DNA from: Rotaria sp. Silwood1
Lineage: Eukaryota; Rotifera; Eurotatoria; Philodinida; Philodinidae
Direction of reading: 5' to 3'
DNA: 64,000 bases
Assembly: GCA_905250075.1 (NCBI GenBank)
Contig: CAJNOP010000105.1
Span: 124,434-188,433, forward strand
Of this stretch, positions 55,093-64,000 are shown piece after piece. Both the position numbers and the translations under genes were made by a program. The notes under the pieces were generated by a model. That model was not told the DNA's origin. It ran no database searches and worked only from the letters and a program-made list of their open reading frames with translations. Each line of letters opens with the position of its first letter. The stretch's first letter is position 1.

Positions 55093-57192
55093 TTATTTTA
55101 TTGATGTTTTCTCTGTTGCTCTATTTATTGGTATTTGTCCATATTTTTCGAGCCATTTCATTTCTTCTCGAACTTTGATTTTTCCATGCCATGGATTGAT
55201 GTCAATTGAGTGTCCTTCGTTTGGAATAAGTAGTAATTTCACAGGTACATTCATATAATGTAAACTACGTTCTAATATAAAACTTTGATCAAATGGAACC
55301 CGAATATCCCTTGTACCAGTTATGATATGTGTGGGAGTCTCTACCTTACCTAGTTTATATATAATTGATTCATTATATAAAATTTCGGGTACTTCCCATG
55401 GAAATCCACCCATTAAATCAACAAGAGGCGCAGGCAAATCCGTACCACCCCAAAAAGAAATATGTTCAGTCGGTCCAGCACCAGACAAAGCAGCATTAAA
55501 ACGAGTTGTTTGTGTAATCAACCAGTTTGTTAAATATCCACCGTAACTGTAACCTCCAACAGCCAGCTTATTGAGATCAGCAATACCATCTGCAATCAAA
55601 CGATCCACACCTGCGAGAATATCTCTTCCTGGTCGAGATAATAATTGGAAACGAAGTTCATTGATAAATGCATCACCATATCCAGTTGAACCTCGATAAT
55701 TCGGTTCAAGAACTAACCAACCTTGTGTAGCTGCTAATGGAGCCCAAGAGTACCAGTTTGCTTGTAACATATTTAGACTTGCATCGATTGGACCACCATG
55801 AATCAGAACAAGAAGAGGCAAATTTTTACATTCAAATTTTCCCGGTGGATAGTGTAGAACTCCTTCAATTGTACGATCATCTTCGTTATTGATCCATTTA
55901 TAAGATTTTGCTCGAGGTAAATTTCTTTGAGTAAGAAGTTGATTTTCAGAAGTGATAGCTTTAGCTAAACATAGTTGATCAATATGATTAACAAAATAAA
56001 CTTCTTCTGGTCGTTCGACAGATGAATAAACCAATGCAATGGCAGACGATTCTGTTGATAATGAAGATGATATTTGGTGATAAGTTCCCGTCCATCCACG
56101 TTGTAAAATCGAATATTTTGATGACGATTGTTGCAGATAAATTTCAACATTGATTCCTAATTGACCAAGCATATAAACACCACCTTGAGATCGAATCGTA
56201 TATCCCCTTATACTTCCACCAAAATCTTTACCCCAACGTTCAATCTTTCCATTGATTAAATTGATGGAATATAGTCTGTTTTGTGTATTTACATTTTTAT
56301 CTTCACTCAGAATTGATGAATCTACTATAAAAAACACATGTTTACCATCAATTGACAGTTGTAGATTGCGCTCAAGTGCTTGGTTATTTGTTAATCTAGA
56401 TAATAAAGATACATTACGTAAATCAATTGAATAGATTTCGAAAGCATCTTTATTTTCAACAATAGTTGATAGAGAAGTGAAGACAAGTTTATTTTCAACT
56501 GGAACAAATAAGAGTTCAGCAGTCAAAAAGTCAATATCAGCTATAGTAATTTTTTTTACAGATACTCTTCGTTTTTTTCTACTAATATCAATACGATAAA
56601 TGGTACTACTATCCGTCGGTTTTCGTTGGCGGTATCGAATTACATCTTTCCATTCAGATTCTGAAGAATTATTTTCTTCTTTGGATAATGATATTGAAAC
56701 ATAATAAAGAGAAGAATCACCATCTGCCCATGTTATAGCTAATGGAATTTCGCTTACAATATCAATCATTACAGTCTCTTCTGAAATAATATTATACAGA
56801 TGAAGATATTGTATCAGTTTTGAATCACTTTTGTTTGAATATCCAGAATGATGATGATTGTCGGTTGGTTTATTTTCTGTACTTGTACTGACCAAAAATG
56901 CAATCCAATTACCACTGGGTGACCATTTTGGTGTAATACTTCTAGAAAGTTGATTAGTAATTAGTTTCTTTTGTCCTCCTTGTGTTTTATAGAGCCATAG
57001 TGTATTGTCATATCGATTTGATTCCCATGCAGGACGCATACTATGAACTAGTAAATATTGACCATTTGGTGAAAGACTTAATGATGAATAATAGGTTGAA
57101 TTAAGAAATTCATCAATGGTTAATTTTGGTAATGTCTGAGCTAAGGAACTAGACAAGAATTTGAAAATGAATAATATTAAATACAACTTCAT
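55093..57192 (-). CDS. Secreted S9 family peptidase (acylaminoacyl-/dipeptidyl-peptidase type)
   Basis: A 699-residue single-exon protein. ATG at 57192 opens a signal peptide (KLYLILFIFKFLSSSLA, cut near residue 18). Residues of about 20-420 form the beta-propeller, with WSPSGNWIAF and LSPNGQYLLV repeats. Residues of about 440-690 form the alpha/beta hydrolase. The catalytic triad reads Ser549 (GGYSYGGYL), Asp629 (TGTRDIRVP) and His661 (NEGHSI). This is the prolyl-oligopeptidase family in the S9C arrangement, which removes dipeptides or acylated residues from short peptides. The export signal suggests extracellular or gut digestion. The layout resembles bacterial and fungal secreted S9 enzymes. 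With no introns over 2.1 kb, horizontal origin is plausible but needs a tree. Confidence 0.88.
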   Translation of the reverse strand: MKLYLILFIFKFLSSSLAQTLPKLTIDEFLNSTYYSSLSLSPNGQYLLVHSMRPAWESNRYDNTLWLYKTQGGQKKLITNQLSRSITPKWSPSGNWIAFLVSTSTENKPTDNHHHSGYSNKSDSKLIQYLHLYNIISEETVMIDIVSEIPLAITWADGDSSLYYVSISLSKEENNSSESEWKDVIRYRQRKPTDSSTIYRIDISRKKRRVSVKKITIADIDFLTAELLFVPVENKLVFTSLSTIVENKDAFEIYSIDLRNVSLLSRLTNNQALERNLQLSIDGKHVFFIVDSSILSEDKNVNTQNRLYSINLINGKIERWGKDFGGSIRGYTIRSQGGVYMLGQLGINVEIYLQQSSSKYSILQRGWTGTYHQISSSLSTESSAIALVYSSVERPEEVYFVNHIDQLCLAKAITSENQLLTQRNLPRAKSYKWINNEDDRTIEGVLHYPPGKFECKNLPLLVLIHGGPIDASLNMLQANWYSWAPLAATQGWLVLEPNYRGSTGYGDAFINELRFQLLSRPGRDILAGVDRLIADGIADLNKLAVGGYSYGGYLTNWLITQTTRFNAALSGAGPTEHISFWGGTDLPAPLVDLMGGFPWEVPEILYNESIIYKLGKVETPTHIITGTRDIRVPFDQSFILERSLHYMNVPVKLLLIPNEGHSIDINPWHGKIKVREEMKWLEKYGQIPINRATEKTSIK

Positions 57193-58548
57193 TTCAGATA
57201 TCTAAAATATGATCATCATACAAATTGATACGATATAATTTTGTTAACCGCAAATGTTTAGATTAAAACCAACTGATAACAAACACAGGTGTATATATTC
57301 AACAACTTTCAATTGAGTAAAGATTAAGAGAGAGAGAGAGATGAATTATTTTTATCTTATTCTTTGTTTGATATATGATCAAAATGTCTTAGTTTGTTTC
57401 TATTTTGATTATATAGTGATTAACATTTTTCATAATCATAAACACGTGTTGGTTTGTAAAGGTAATCATTTTAACATTTTTGTTTGCAAGCGATGGTTGT
57501 AGGATGACACATTGTCTTATTATTTGATCAAGATAAAAGGAAAAGAGAAAAAAAGATTAATGAAATAGTGTTCTATATTTGGATTGCTTATTATAATTCA
57601 TATATCAACACTGAGTCAAAATAAAAGAATCTGAAGATTAAAACACAAATTTGGTGAAACAAACAAAAGTTCGTTACAGTTATTAATGGAGATATTTTTC
57701 TTGATGATGATACGTAGAGCAAATCGAAGAGAAGATGTGAATCGCCCAAATAATGTCCCATCAGAAGAGATACATCATAAAATTTCCATTAGTAGGAGGG
57801 TGGATAAAAGTTCCTGAATGATCAAAAAACACCGAAATCAGTTTTCCAAACAAGTCTATTTGACAAAGAAAATACTTCTAAGCAAAGAAAGGCTTTTACG
57901 AGTGCTCCAAGATTTAACTTCGTGAAACGACAGGTATAAAAGACTGATTTCTGCTGTCTTACAAAAATTTATATGAATTTACTTCGGTTAATACTTTGCT
58001 AGAATGAGTGCATTTCGATAAACATAGATCGTCAACAGCTGAAGTACATGTTATTGTGTTCAGTCAAGTTTATTTACAAAAAATATTCTCACACAACGAG
58101 AAAATTAGCTCTGCAAGTATGTAAATTGTCTATCCGATTTGTTCCAGTTCTTGTCGTTAAGAAAACAAGCTAAAGACGTTTTGTGTTTAAATTTTAACAT
58201 TAGATGAAATGCTGCATTTTTTACAATGTATATGTGATTGAGTTTTGAATATAAAGAAAAATCAATTGAAATGAAAAACTCTATTGTCAAGGTTTTAAAA
58301 ATATTTTTCTACTTGTAAAGATTTTCTATAAGAAACAGAGAGTTCTAATTAAAATATATAAAAAAAATCATAATCAAATCAATTATTTGGTACATGAAAG
58401 ATCCATACTAAAAAGGTTTTGGTCTATGTTTTTGTTCAAATCTTTGATATTTGAAAAATAAACTTATTATTCTCTCTTGTTAATGAAAGATCATTAAAAT
58501 TCGAAGTCATTATATTTCCATTTCAAGTTGAAACGAATCAAACATAAA
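57193..58548. other. Intergenic, nothing recognised
   Basis: AT-rich. A short AG microsatellite lies at about 57328-57342. No gene. Confidence 0.4.
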
Positions 58549-58620
58549 TGGGTTTTGAGTGTGTCGATAAGCTACGAGAAAACGAATACCCACATTCTTA
58601 AATATACCAACACATACCCA
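58549..58620. repeat. Degenerate telomere-like hairpin
   Basis: GGGTTTTGAGTGTGTC (58549-58564) and, after a spacer that includes TACCCACATT (58588-58597), AACACATACCCA (to 58620). Polarity is G-rich then C-rich. Confidence 0.55.
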
Positions 58621-58927
58621 TAGAGTAGCTCTCTCCTTTATATTCACAGTAACCTACGTTCTTATTTTTCTTCAATTAAACTTTGTTGTTTAACACCATC
58701 AACTTAACATTTAAATCGAAGATTTCGATTCACAAATAAGTTTTTTTGTGATGATATTGGATTCCTGACTGAATATGTTATCGATATAGTTTAATTGATT
58801 TCTTTGATGAAAATAAATCTATTCAAGAGAATCAAAACAATTAAAATTAGGTACTCACATTGTTTTAATTTTTTGCTTTTTGAGGAAATTAGAATTTATC
58901 CGTTCATATATTTGACATTAATTATAG

Positions 58928-59014
58928 CAAAAAAGGCGTGTGGATGAGTGTACATGTGCTTGTGGTTGTCATGTCTAAACTCACATTCATATATACTCAC
59001 ATCTACCTTTTTTG
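58928..59014. repeat. Telomere-like hairpin closed by CAAAAAAGG/CCTTTTTTG outer ends
   Basis: CAAAAAAGG (58928-58936) and CCTTTTTTG (59006-59014) are exact inverted ends. Between them GTGTGGATGAGTGTAC and TTGTGGTTG are followed by ACTCACATTC and ACTCACATCTA. This is an 87-base inverted unit in which telomere-like words form the inner stem. Confidence 0.65.
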
Positions 59015-59885
59015 ATACATGATGCACATTGTTGTTCCTCGAGAACAATCTTCTATGGCTGAAAGAGGATTTAGTTAATATGTTAGAAATGTTTCTGATA
59101 AGTTTTTATTATTAATTATTCAAAAGTAAAATCAAATAAAATTTTATTGGACAAACAAGGAGAAAGTATTTTGAAGAATATAATTCGTTTTTTTACTTAA
59201 ACATCAAGTAAAAAGTTGATCAAGTTGTTTTAATTCGAAGATAATTGTGAAGTTTCTTTTGATTTCATAAAGGAGAAAAATTTCGTTAAAAAAATGATTT
59301 AAATGAAATCGAAGAGGAATGGGAAAAATAAAAAGAAATTTTCACATAAAAATGAATTTATGAAGAAAAAAACAAAACTTGACAATTCTTTAGTGATAAA
59401 TAAAATTTTTCAAAAAAAAATAATTTTCATGTTGAAGAAGATTTTATGCCACTATTCTGAGTTATGAGAGTAAAGTTCATAAAAAAAAACAAAGCAAAGA
59501 TTTAAAGAATTTGCTAACAAAATCAAAAATAATGATAAAATTAGGATGAACATGTGATTTTTAATTGGAAAAATGATTTATATTCAAAATCGAATAAAAT
59601 TTTTTTACTAAAATTATAATTTAAAATCAATAAGTTTAATTAAATAGTTAACTGATTATTATTTTCTCTAAAAATTCATATGTTTGAAAAAATGAAAAAT
59701 TTCTACTTGCTCAATTAAAGATAAAATTATTTGTTTGAATCGATTAACATCAGCAGATTTTTGTTTTCTTCTTCTTTATTTTTTCAAATATGTAAAATTT
59801 CAAGTTGATTATAATCTTTAATCAAAGATAAAAATTATCTATTTTTTGTTATGTTTATTTAAATATTTATGAAATTTTTGAGAAC
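59015..59885. other. Very AT-rich spacer
   Basis: Long A- and T-rich runs, no gene. Confidence 0.4.
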
Positions 59886-59887
59886 TA

Positions 59888-60930
59888 ACGGGTGGTCGAA
59901 AATTTTTTGGACAAAATGTTTGTTCACTTTTGACTCGCCAGAAAGTGTTTCCGACAAATCAAAAGTTATGGGTTGGGATCAGAATTTAGTGCTCTTTCCA
60001 AATATGGGCTTAGAAATTTTGTCTTAGTTTTTGTTCGAGAGTAGTGAAATAATGTTTGAAAGGCCCAAAAAATTTGTTTGGACGGAACTTGTGGGCCGAA
60101 GATTCCAATGAACATGTTTGTTCATTTTGGCCCGCTTCAAAGTATTTCAGACAAGCCAAAAGCTATAGATCACGACCAGAATTTTGTGCTCTTTTTGAAT
60201 ATGGACTTAGAAATGTTGTGCCTATTTTCGTTGAAGAGTAGCGAGAAACTTTTTGAAAGGCTCGAAAAATTATTACTAATGGTGAACCTACAGGTTTTTG
60301 TTCACGCTACAAGTTCCTTTTCGAACATGCTAAAAATTGTTGAAGCGAGTCGTTTTGTAGGGTGAACACTGCTCTACACAGTGTGATATTCATCTAAGCT
60401 GTAGCTTTTATTCAAGTGAAGCTACAAGCATTATATCAAGAGCTCCTTTCTATGTAATACAGTTTTTAGTCAAAAAGTCGATTTTTCAAAAATGGGTATT
60501 TAGGAAAAACGAAAATTGAGGTGTCTTGTCAGAAGACAAAAGAAACCTGAAATAGTGTATTTTGTAGAATAGCTTCTGATCTACAAGCTGATATATAAAT
60601 AAAGATTCCAACTTTTAGTTTCCAATCGCAATAGTGAAAATAAAAAAATGTGCGGAAAAATTTTCTGTCCAAACTAAGTTTTTGGGCTTTTCAGAGATTA
60701 TTTCACTACTCTCGAACAAAACCTAAGACAAAATTTCTAAGCCCATATTCGGAAAGAGCACTAAATTCTGATCCCAACCCATAACTTTTGNNNNNNNNNN
60801 NNNNNNNNNNNNNNNNNNNNNNNNNNNNNNNNNNNNNNNNNNNNNNNNNNNNNNNNNNNNNNNNNNNNNNNNNNNNNNNNNNNNNNNNNNGTGAACAAAC
60901 ATTTTGTCCAAAAAATTTTCGACCACCCGT
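59888..60930. mobile_element. About 1-kb foldback element with TA target duplication, containing an assembly gap
   Basis: ACGGGTGGTCGAAAATTTTT at 59888 is the complement of the end at 60930, with TA immediately outside both ends (59886-59887, 60931-60932). The left arm to about 60067 matches the right arm from about 60667 in inverse, across the N run. A diverged direct copy of the left arm follows at about 60075-60250, so the interior is a tandem of arm-like units. No transposase frame is seen; open frames across it are by-products. Confidence 0.78.
60791..60890. other. Assembly gap (100 N) inside a foldback arm
   Basis: The gap interrupts the right arm. In the left arm the corresponding bases number about 32, so the true gap is probably much shorter than 100. 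Frames that run through the N block are not genes. Confidence 0.95.
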
Positions 60931-61111
60931 TAGATTAAAATCGTTCTCGTTCATTTTTCTGAATTTCATCGAATTCATCAAAAATCTTAAACAAAAACTT
61001 TTTAACGATATTTTATAATGAAACATTTTTTTTTTATAATTAAGACCCAATTTATGATTCATAACAAATATATTCCATTGAATTTGTTTTATCTATTTCA
61101 ATAGATAATCA

Positions 61112-61182
61112 AGAGTGGATGTTCGTGTATCTGGGTGTGGGTATGGAACTTCTATTCCACTATGTTCACCTACACCCTCCCG
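61112..61182. repeat. Telomere-like hairpin with inverted flanks
   Basis: GAGTGGATGTTCG and CTGGGTGTGGGTATGG (61131-61146) face TCCACTATGTTCACC and TACACCCTCCCGG (to 61182). Outside, ATAATCAAGAG (near 61107) is a partial complement of CTTTGATTCC (near 61186). Polarity is G-rich then C-rich. Confidence 0.7.
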
Positions 61183-61189
61183 GTCTTTG

Positions 61190-61806
61190 ATTCCGGTTTC
61201 ATTTAAAACTTTTTATTGTTTTTGATCCTGTTTTTGTTTCTAAAAAAAACGACTTTTCTAATAATCTGTATGATTCTTTGAATACATATAAAATGAATAT
61301 TGATGGTTTTGAGAAATTAACAGTAGGACAATACCTTTATATGCATGCATCAAAACTAAAGAAATATAATACCACTTTTTTTGTCTGCTTCAAAACTATC
61401 CTTCGTGCTGGCCATGTGACTTAGAAAATCCTTTCAGAGCTCACAGTTCTTGCACAGATACAAAATTTAAATGAGTGAGCTTTAATCGACGTTCATTCAA
61501 GAGTCTCTTTGATAATAACAAAATTTAGACTCTACAGAACTACAAGTATTATTGTTAGTGAGGACCTCCAAGGTGATTCCCATTCCGGATCGAAAATAGT
61601 GATTTTGTAGATCCATAATTTTATCTCAATCATAAATAAAAAGGGTCTATTTGTAGACTATTAGTCAGAACAGAATAATAAATATGAAAATATGCAGTCT
61701 AGTTCTGGAACAGCAAATATTACGGGACCAGTTTTAGCAAGTTTTAAGTCCTGATTACTCTTCCGACGAGACCGGGACCAATTTGAAAACCCCTAGTAGA
61801 GACTGA
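61190..61806. other. Intergenic, nothing recognised
   Basis: No gene or terminal repeat seen. Confidence 0.4.
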
Positions 61807-61851
61807 TACCCACACCTACACCCACTCCGACATCCACATTTACACCCATAC
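61807..61851. repeat. Telomere-like C tract (unpaired) next to the retroelement relic
   Basis: ACCCACACCTACACCCAC and further CCACATTTACACCC units form a 45-base degenerate C tract. No G-rich partner precedes it. It lies 70 bases before decayed reverse-transcriptase sequence, in the orientation of a left-hand telomere. Confidence 0.7.
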
Positions 61852-61920
61852 ATTCCTTAACAAATAGAGAAACAAAGAAAAGCAACATGGTCGAAATAGA
61901 GTTCAGTAGTGTAGTGAATA

Positions 61921-62200
61921 ATACGCTTAAATTTTGTTAAAGAAGTTGCCAGACAACCAATCGAAATCAATGAAAATTTTGCAACTCTTGATATGTGTAA
62001 TCTCTTCATCAACATTTCAGAGAACAAAGCTGAAGACGTTACAATAAATGGTGAAGACCAATTGTGTTTAGTTGAATAACAATTTTTATTAAAAAAAGAA
62101 TGGAGTACCAATGAGTGACTCTTTAAGTCCCTTTATTGCAGATATATTGGCGTGGTTCGCCGACCTGAAGTCCCAGTTTACTTTTAAGTATAAGAAGTGG
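61921..62200 (+). pseudogene. Decayed reverse transcriptase, Penelope-like type
   Basis: One frame from 61921 reads ENFATLDMCNLFINI. This matches RT motif A of Penelope-like elements (LDVxNLFTNIP) with the catalytic Asp at 61990. It stops at a TAA near 62081. In another frame, about 40 codons further on, GVPMSDSLSPFIADI (62102-62146) matches motif B (GxxMGSxLSPxxAD), with one expected Gly replaced. The next motif (YVDD) is not found; the frame runs on to 62554 as non-RT sequence. Penelope-like elements lacking an endonuclease (Athena in bdelloids) are known to add to telomere ends. A C-rich telomere-like tract lies directly upstream. The element is dead: frameshift, stop and missing parts. 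Confidence 0.65.
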
Positions 62201-63276
62201 AGTTCTATTCACTTGTCTTGCTCAAATCGGAACCACAGTTTCACGCTGCTCAGTGGATCGAACATTACCGAAGATTTCGTAGTACAATATATGGTTACAA
62301 CCAAAAGTGAACTGGGGTGCTTGAGCCGCCCGAATGTCCAGTCAGGACGTATATATATTATCACTCTCATATTCACGCATCCACAACTACATCCATGTTT
62401 ATCTACCGCCATACTCATGCAGCAAACCAACATCCACACACCGCATATGATTCGGATGAATGTTAGCCCGAAAAAACTGGTTAACTCAATTCTCAACATG
62501 AAAGCGCTTATTAGTCGAAAACTATGCAGGTATGACACACTGATGAATTACTAATATGAAACCTATAATTTCCAATAGCTACTCAAGATGCTCGTCAATG
62601 TGTTCTGCGTCAATAAATGATTGTTCACCATGGAAAGTGCAAAAAAAAAATGAGAAAATCGTTCGAAATCTTATAGTACAACATGGAGAATCATTTCCAT
62701 CAGGTCTCTAGTCATTTCCAGAGACGCCAATCAAACATCAACCGATGCATAAAAAATCTTCGAAAGAAATTCATTGTAAATTGTAAATCTATGTATAACA
62801 ACTTTCACCTATTCTTTTTTCAGAACATCAGATATCCATCAATTGACACGGAGTTTCCATGTATATCAACTGTGAGCACTATTCTAGCGAATGAAGATGT
62901 GATTGTCTCTCAGCAAACTTGAATTCTATTGGTGTTCGTAGTAACATCACATCGATGCAACGTTTGAGAGTTAGTGCCTTATCATTAGTGTTTGCATTTG
63001 ATTAGATAGCAATTGTGGCAATAATGGTTTGACACACGTGTTATTCTTATTAAATTGTATCAGGTGAAAAATATAGGGTTATCTTTCTGCTGTTAAAAGC
63101 TATAAGATTTCTTGTTAAGCATACATACTGTTCTGCTCACCATCTGAACCTCTTCTAGCTTTATTTTAATCAGTCTAGAACTCTTACTGATTTTAGTTTT
63201 ATCTTTGGGAAATGTGATGATCTATGTATTGATATTACAATAGTAGTATAATGTTTGATTTAGATGACATAAACGA
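62201..63276. other. Spacer after the retroelement relic
   Basis: A degenerate C-rich tract (CACGCATCCACAACTACATC and CCAACATCCACACACC, about 62374-62442) is again telomere-like. The rest to 63276 is unremarkable AT-rich sequence with short frames. Confidence 0.4.
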
Positions 63277-64000
63277 ATGATGCAATATCAAAAGATTGGA
63301 CATACTGATATTGAAATATCTCGCATAATTCTTGGCTGTGGAAATTTCGGCGGTATTGGTTCTGCTCCAGCATTCTTTAATCAAGGAGAAAATGAAGAGC
63401 AAGCATATGAAATTCTTGATGCTGCCGTTCGTCTTGGTATAACAACATTTGATACAGCTGATGCTTATGGAGGTGGAAGAAGTGAATTATATATAGGAAA
63501 TTGGTTGAAAAAATGTGACGAAAACGTTAGAAGTAATATAGTATTAAGTTCAAAAACATATAATCCAATGTTTATTGGCGATAGTAAAGGATTATCAAAA
63601 GAAAGAATATCAGAGAAAATTGAGGGTACATTGAAACGTCTTGGAATAAAGCAATTGGATATGTATCTTTCACATGAAATGGATGAAGAAACCCCACTGG
63701 AAGAAACACTTAATTGTTTTAATGAATTACAAAAAAATGGAAAAATACGTGCATATGGTGCATCAAATATCACTTGTGAACAATTAGAAAAAAGCATATC
63801 TATTTGTGATAACCTTGGTTTAAATAAATATGAATGGGTACAAAATTCTATGTCATTATTAAATTATCGAGAAGCAGAAAACATGTTACAAATGTGCTCT
63901 AAATATGGTCTAGGCTTTACTCCTTATAGTCCATTAGCTGGCGGATGGTTAACAGGAAAATATCAAAAACAATTCAATTATGAACCTGGTTCTCGAATGG
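63277..64000 (+). CDS. Aldo-keto reductase, 5' part (runs off the window)
   Basis: ATG at 63277 (a second ATG follows at once) opens a frame with no stop to the window end, about 241 residues of an expected 310-330. The TIM-barrel family signature is present: FDTADAYGGGRSE with catalytic Asp and Tyr, SSKT with Lys, and LSHEMD with His. Later come AYGASN, VQNSMSLLN and FTPYSPLAGGWLTGKY, the last typical of the cofactor-binding side. The enzyme should reduce aldehydes or ketones with NADPH in the cytosol. The sequence is closer to the bacterial/plant potassium-channel-beta/general stress (YhdN-like) type than to vertebrate AKR1, judged by motif style only. No intron is visible in this part. Confidence 0.88.
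   Translation, partial: MMQYQKIGHTDIEISRIILGCGNFGGIGSAPAFFNQGENEEQAYEILDAAVRLGITTFDTADAYGGGRSELYIGNWLKKCDENVRSNIVLSSKTYNPMFIGDSKGLSKERISEKIEGTLKRLGIKQLDMYLSHEMDEETPLEETLNCFNELQKNGKIRAYGASNITCEQLEKSISICDNLGLNKYEWVQNSMSLLNYREAENMLQMCSKYGLGFTPYSPLAGGWLTGKYQKQFNYEPGSRM

Noticed and set aside
60706-61062. Open frames spanning the N block
   Set aside because: They run through ambiguous bases in a foldback arm and have no protein signature.
62209-62538. 109-codon minus-strand frame
   Set aside because: It is the reverse shadow of the region after the reverse-transcriptase relic and the C-rich tract; no protein features beyond composition.
1-64000. tRNA, rRNA and CRISPR features
   Set aside because: No cloverleaf with a GTTCRANNC loop, no rRNA-like stretch and no regularly spaced repeat-spacer array was found by eye.

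Overview
The window looks like subtelomeric DNA of a bdelloid rotifer (Adineta/Rotaria-type). The reasons: it opens on 324 bases of degenerate CCCACA/TGTGGG repeats, the telomeric hexamer described for bdelloids; it is AT-rich and gene-poor; its introns are 50-70 bases; it carries a decayed Penelope-like reverse transcriptase next to telomere-like arrays; and it mixes metazoan genes (GPCRs, an LDLa/EGF receptor) with genes of a non-metazoan look (a fungal-type aldos-2-ulose dehydratase, an S9 peptidase, an esterase of the beta-lactamase fold, a GT2 synthase). That mixture is the known signature of bdelloid subtelomeres, where foreign genes accumulate. The organism call is inference; no rRNA or mitochondrial marker is present.

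Layout. 0-5 kb: telomere-like array, an unrecognised 576-aa single-exon gene and a caspase-like gene, both on the minus strand. 5-20 kb: almost no coding sequence, but several long-inverted-repeat (foldback) elements, tandem repeats, telomere-like hairpins and one small two-exon Gly/Tyr-rich gene (16.0-16.3 kb). 20-25 kb: a 1566-aa single-exon LDLa/EGF/7TM receptor. 25-28.5 kb: GATCC-rich inverted repeats, a telomere-like palindrome and a 168-bp MITE. 28.7-32.4 kb: a beta-lactamase-fold esterase (one 54-bp intron) and, convergent with it, a GT2 polysaccharide synthase (one 62-bp intron). 32.4-38.6 kb: decayed or unrecognised sequence and an alternating tandem repeat. 38.6-40.9 kb: the dehydratase. 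41-53 kb: an LRR/F-box-like pseudogene, an ACCGG-rich element, a 62-aa two-exon gene, an endonuclease/exonuclease/phosphatase-fold pseudogene and a strongly palindromic element. 53-57 kb: an orphan 7TM receptor and a secreted S9 peptidase. 57-63 kb: repeats, a foldback element with a 100-N gap, and the reverse-transcriptase relic. The window ends inside an aldo-keto reductase.

There are no operons and no evident shared pathway; genes are scattered on both strands. The most unusual signal is that short telomere-like G-rich tracts recur through the window, nearly always followed within about 10-50 bases by a C-rich tract. This is the polarity of a head-to-head telomere fusion and can fold as a hairpin. 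At two loci the inversion continues into non-telomeric flanks. This deserves a systematic genome-wide check.
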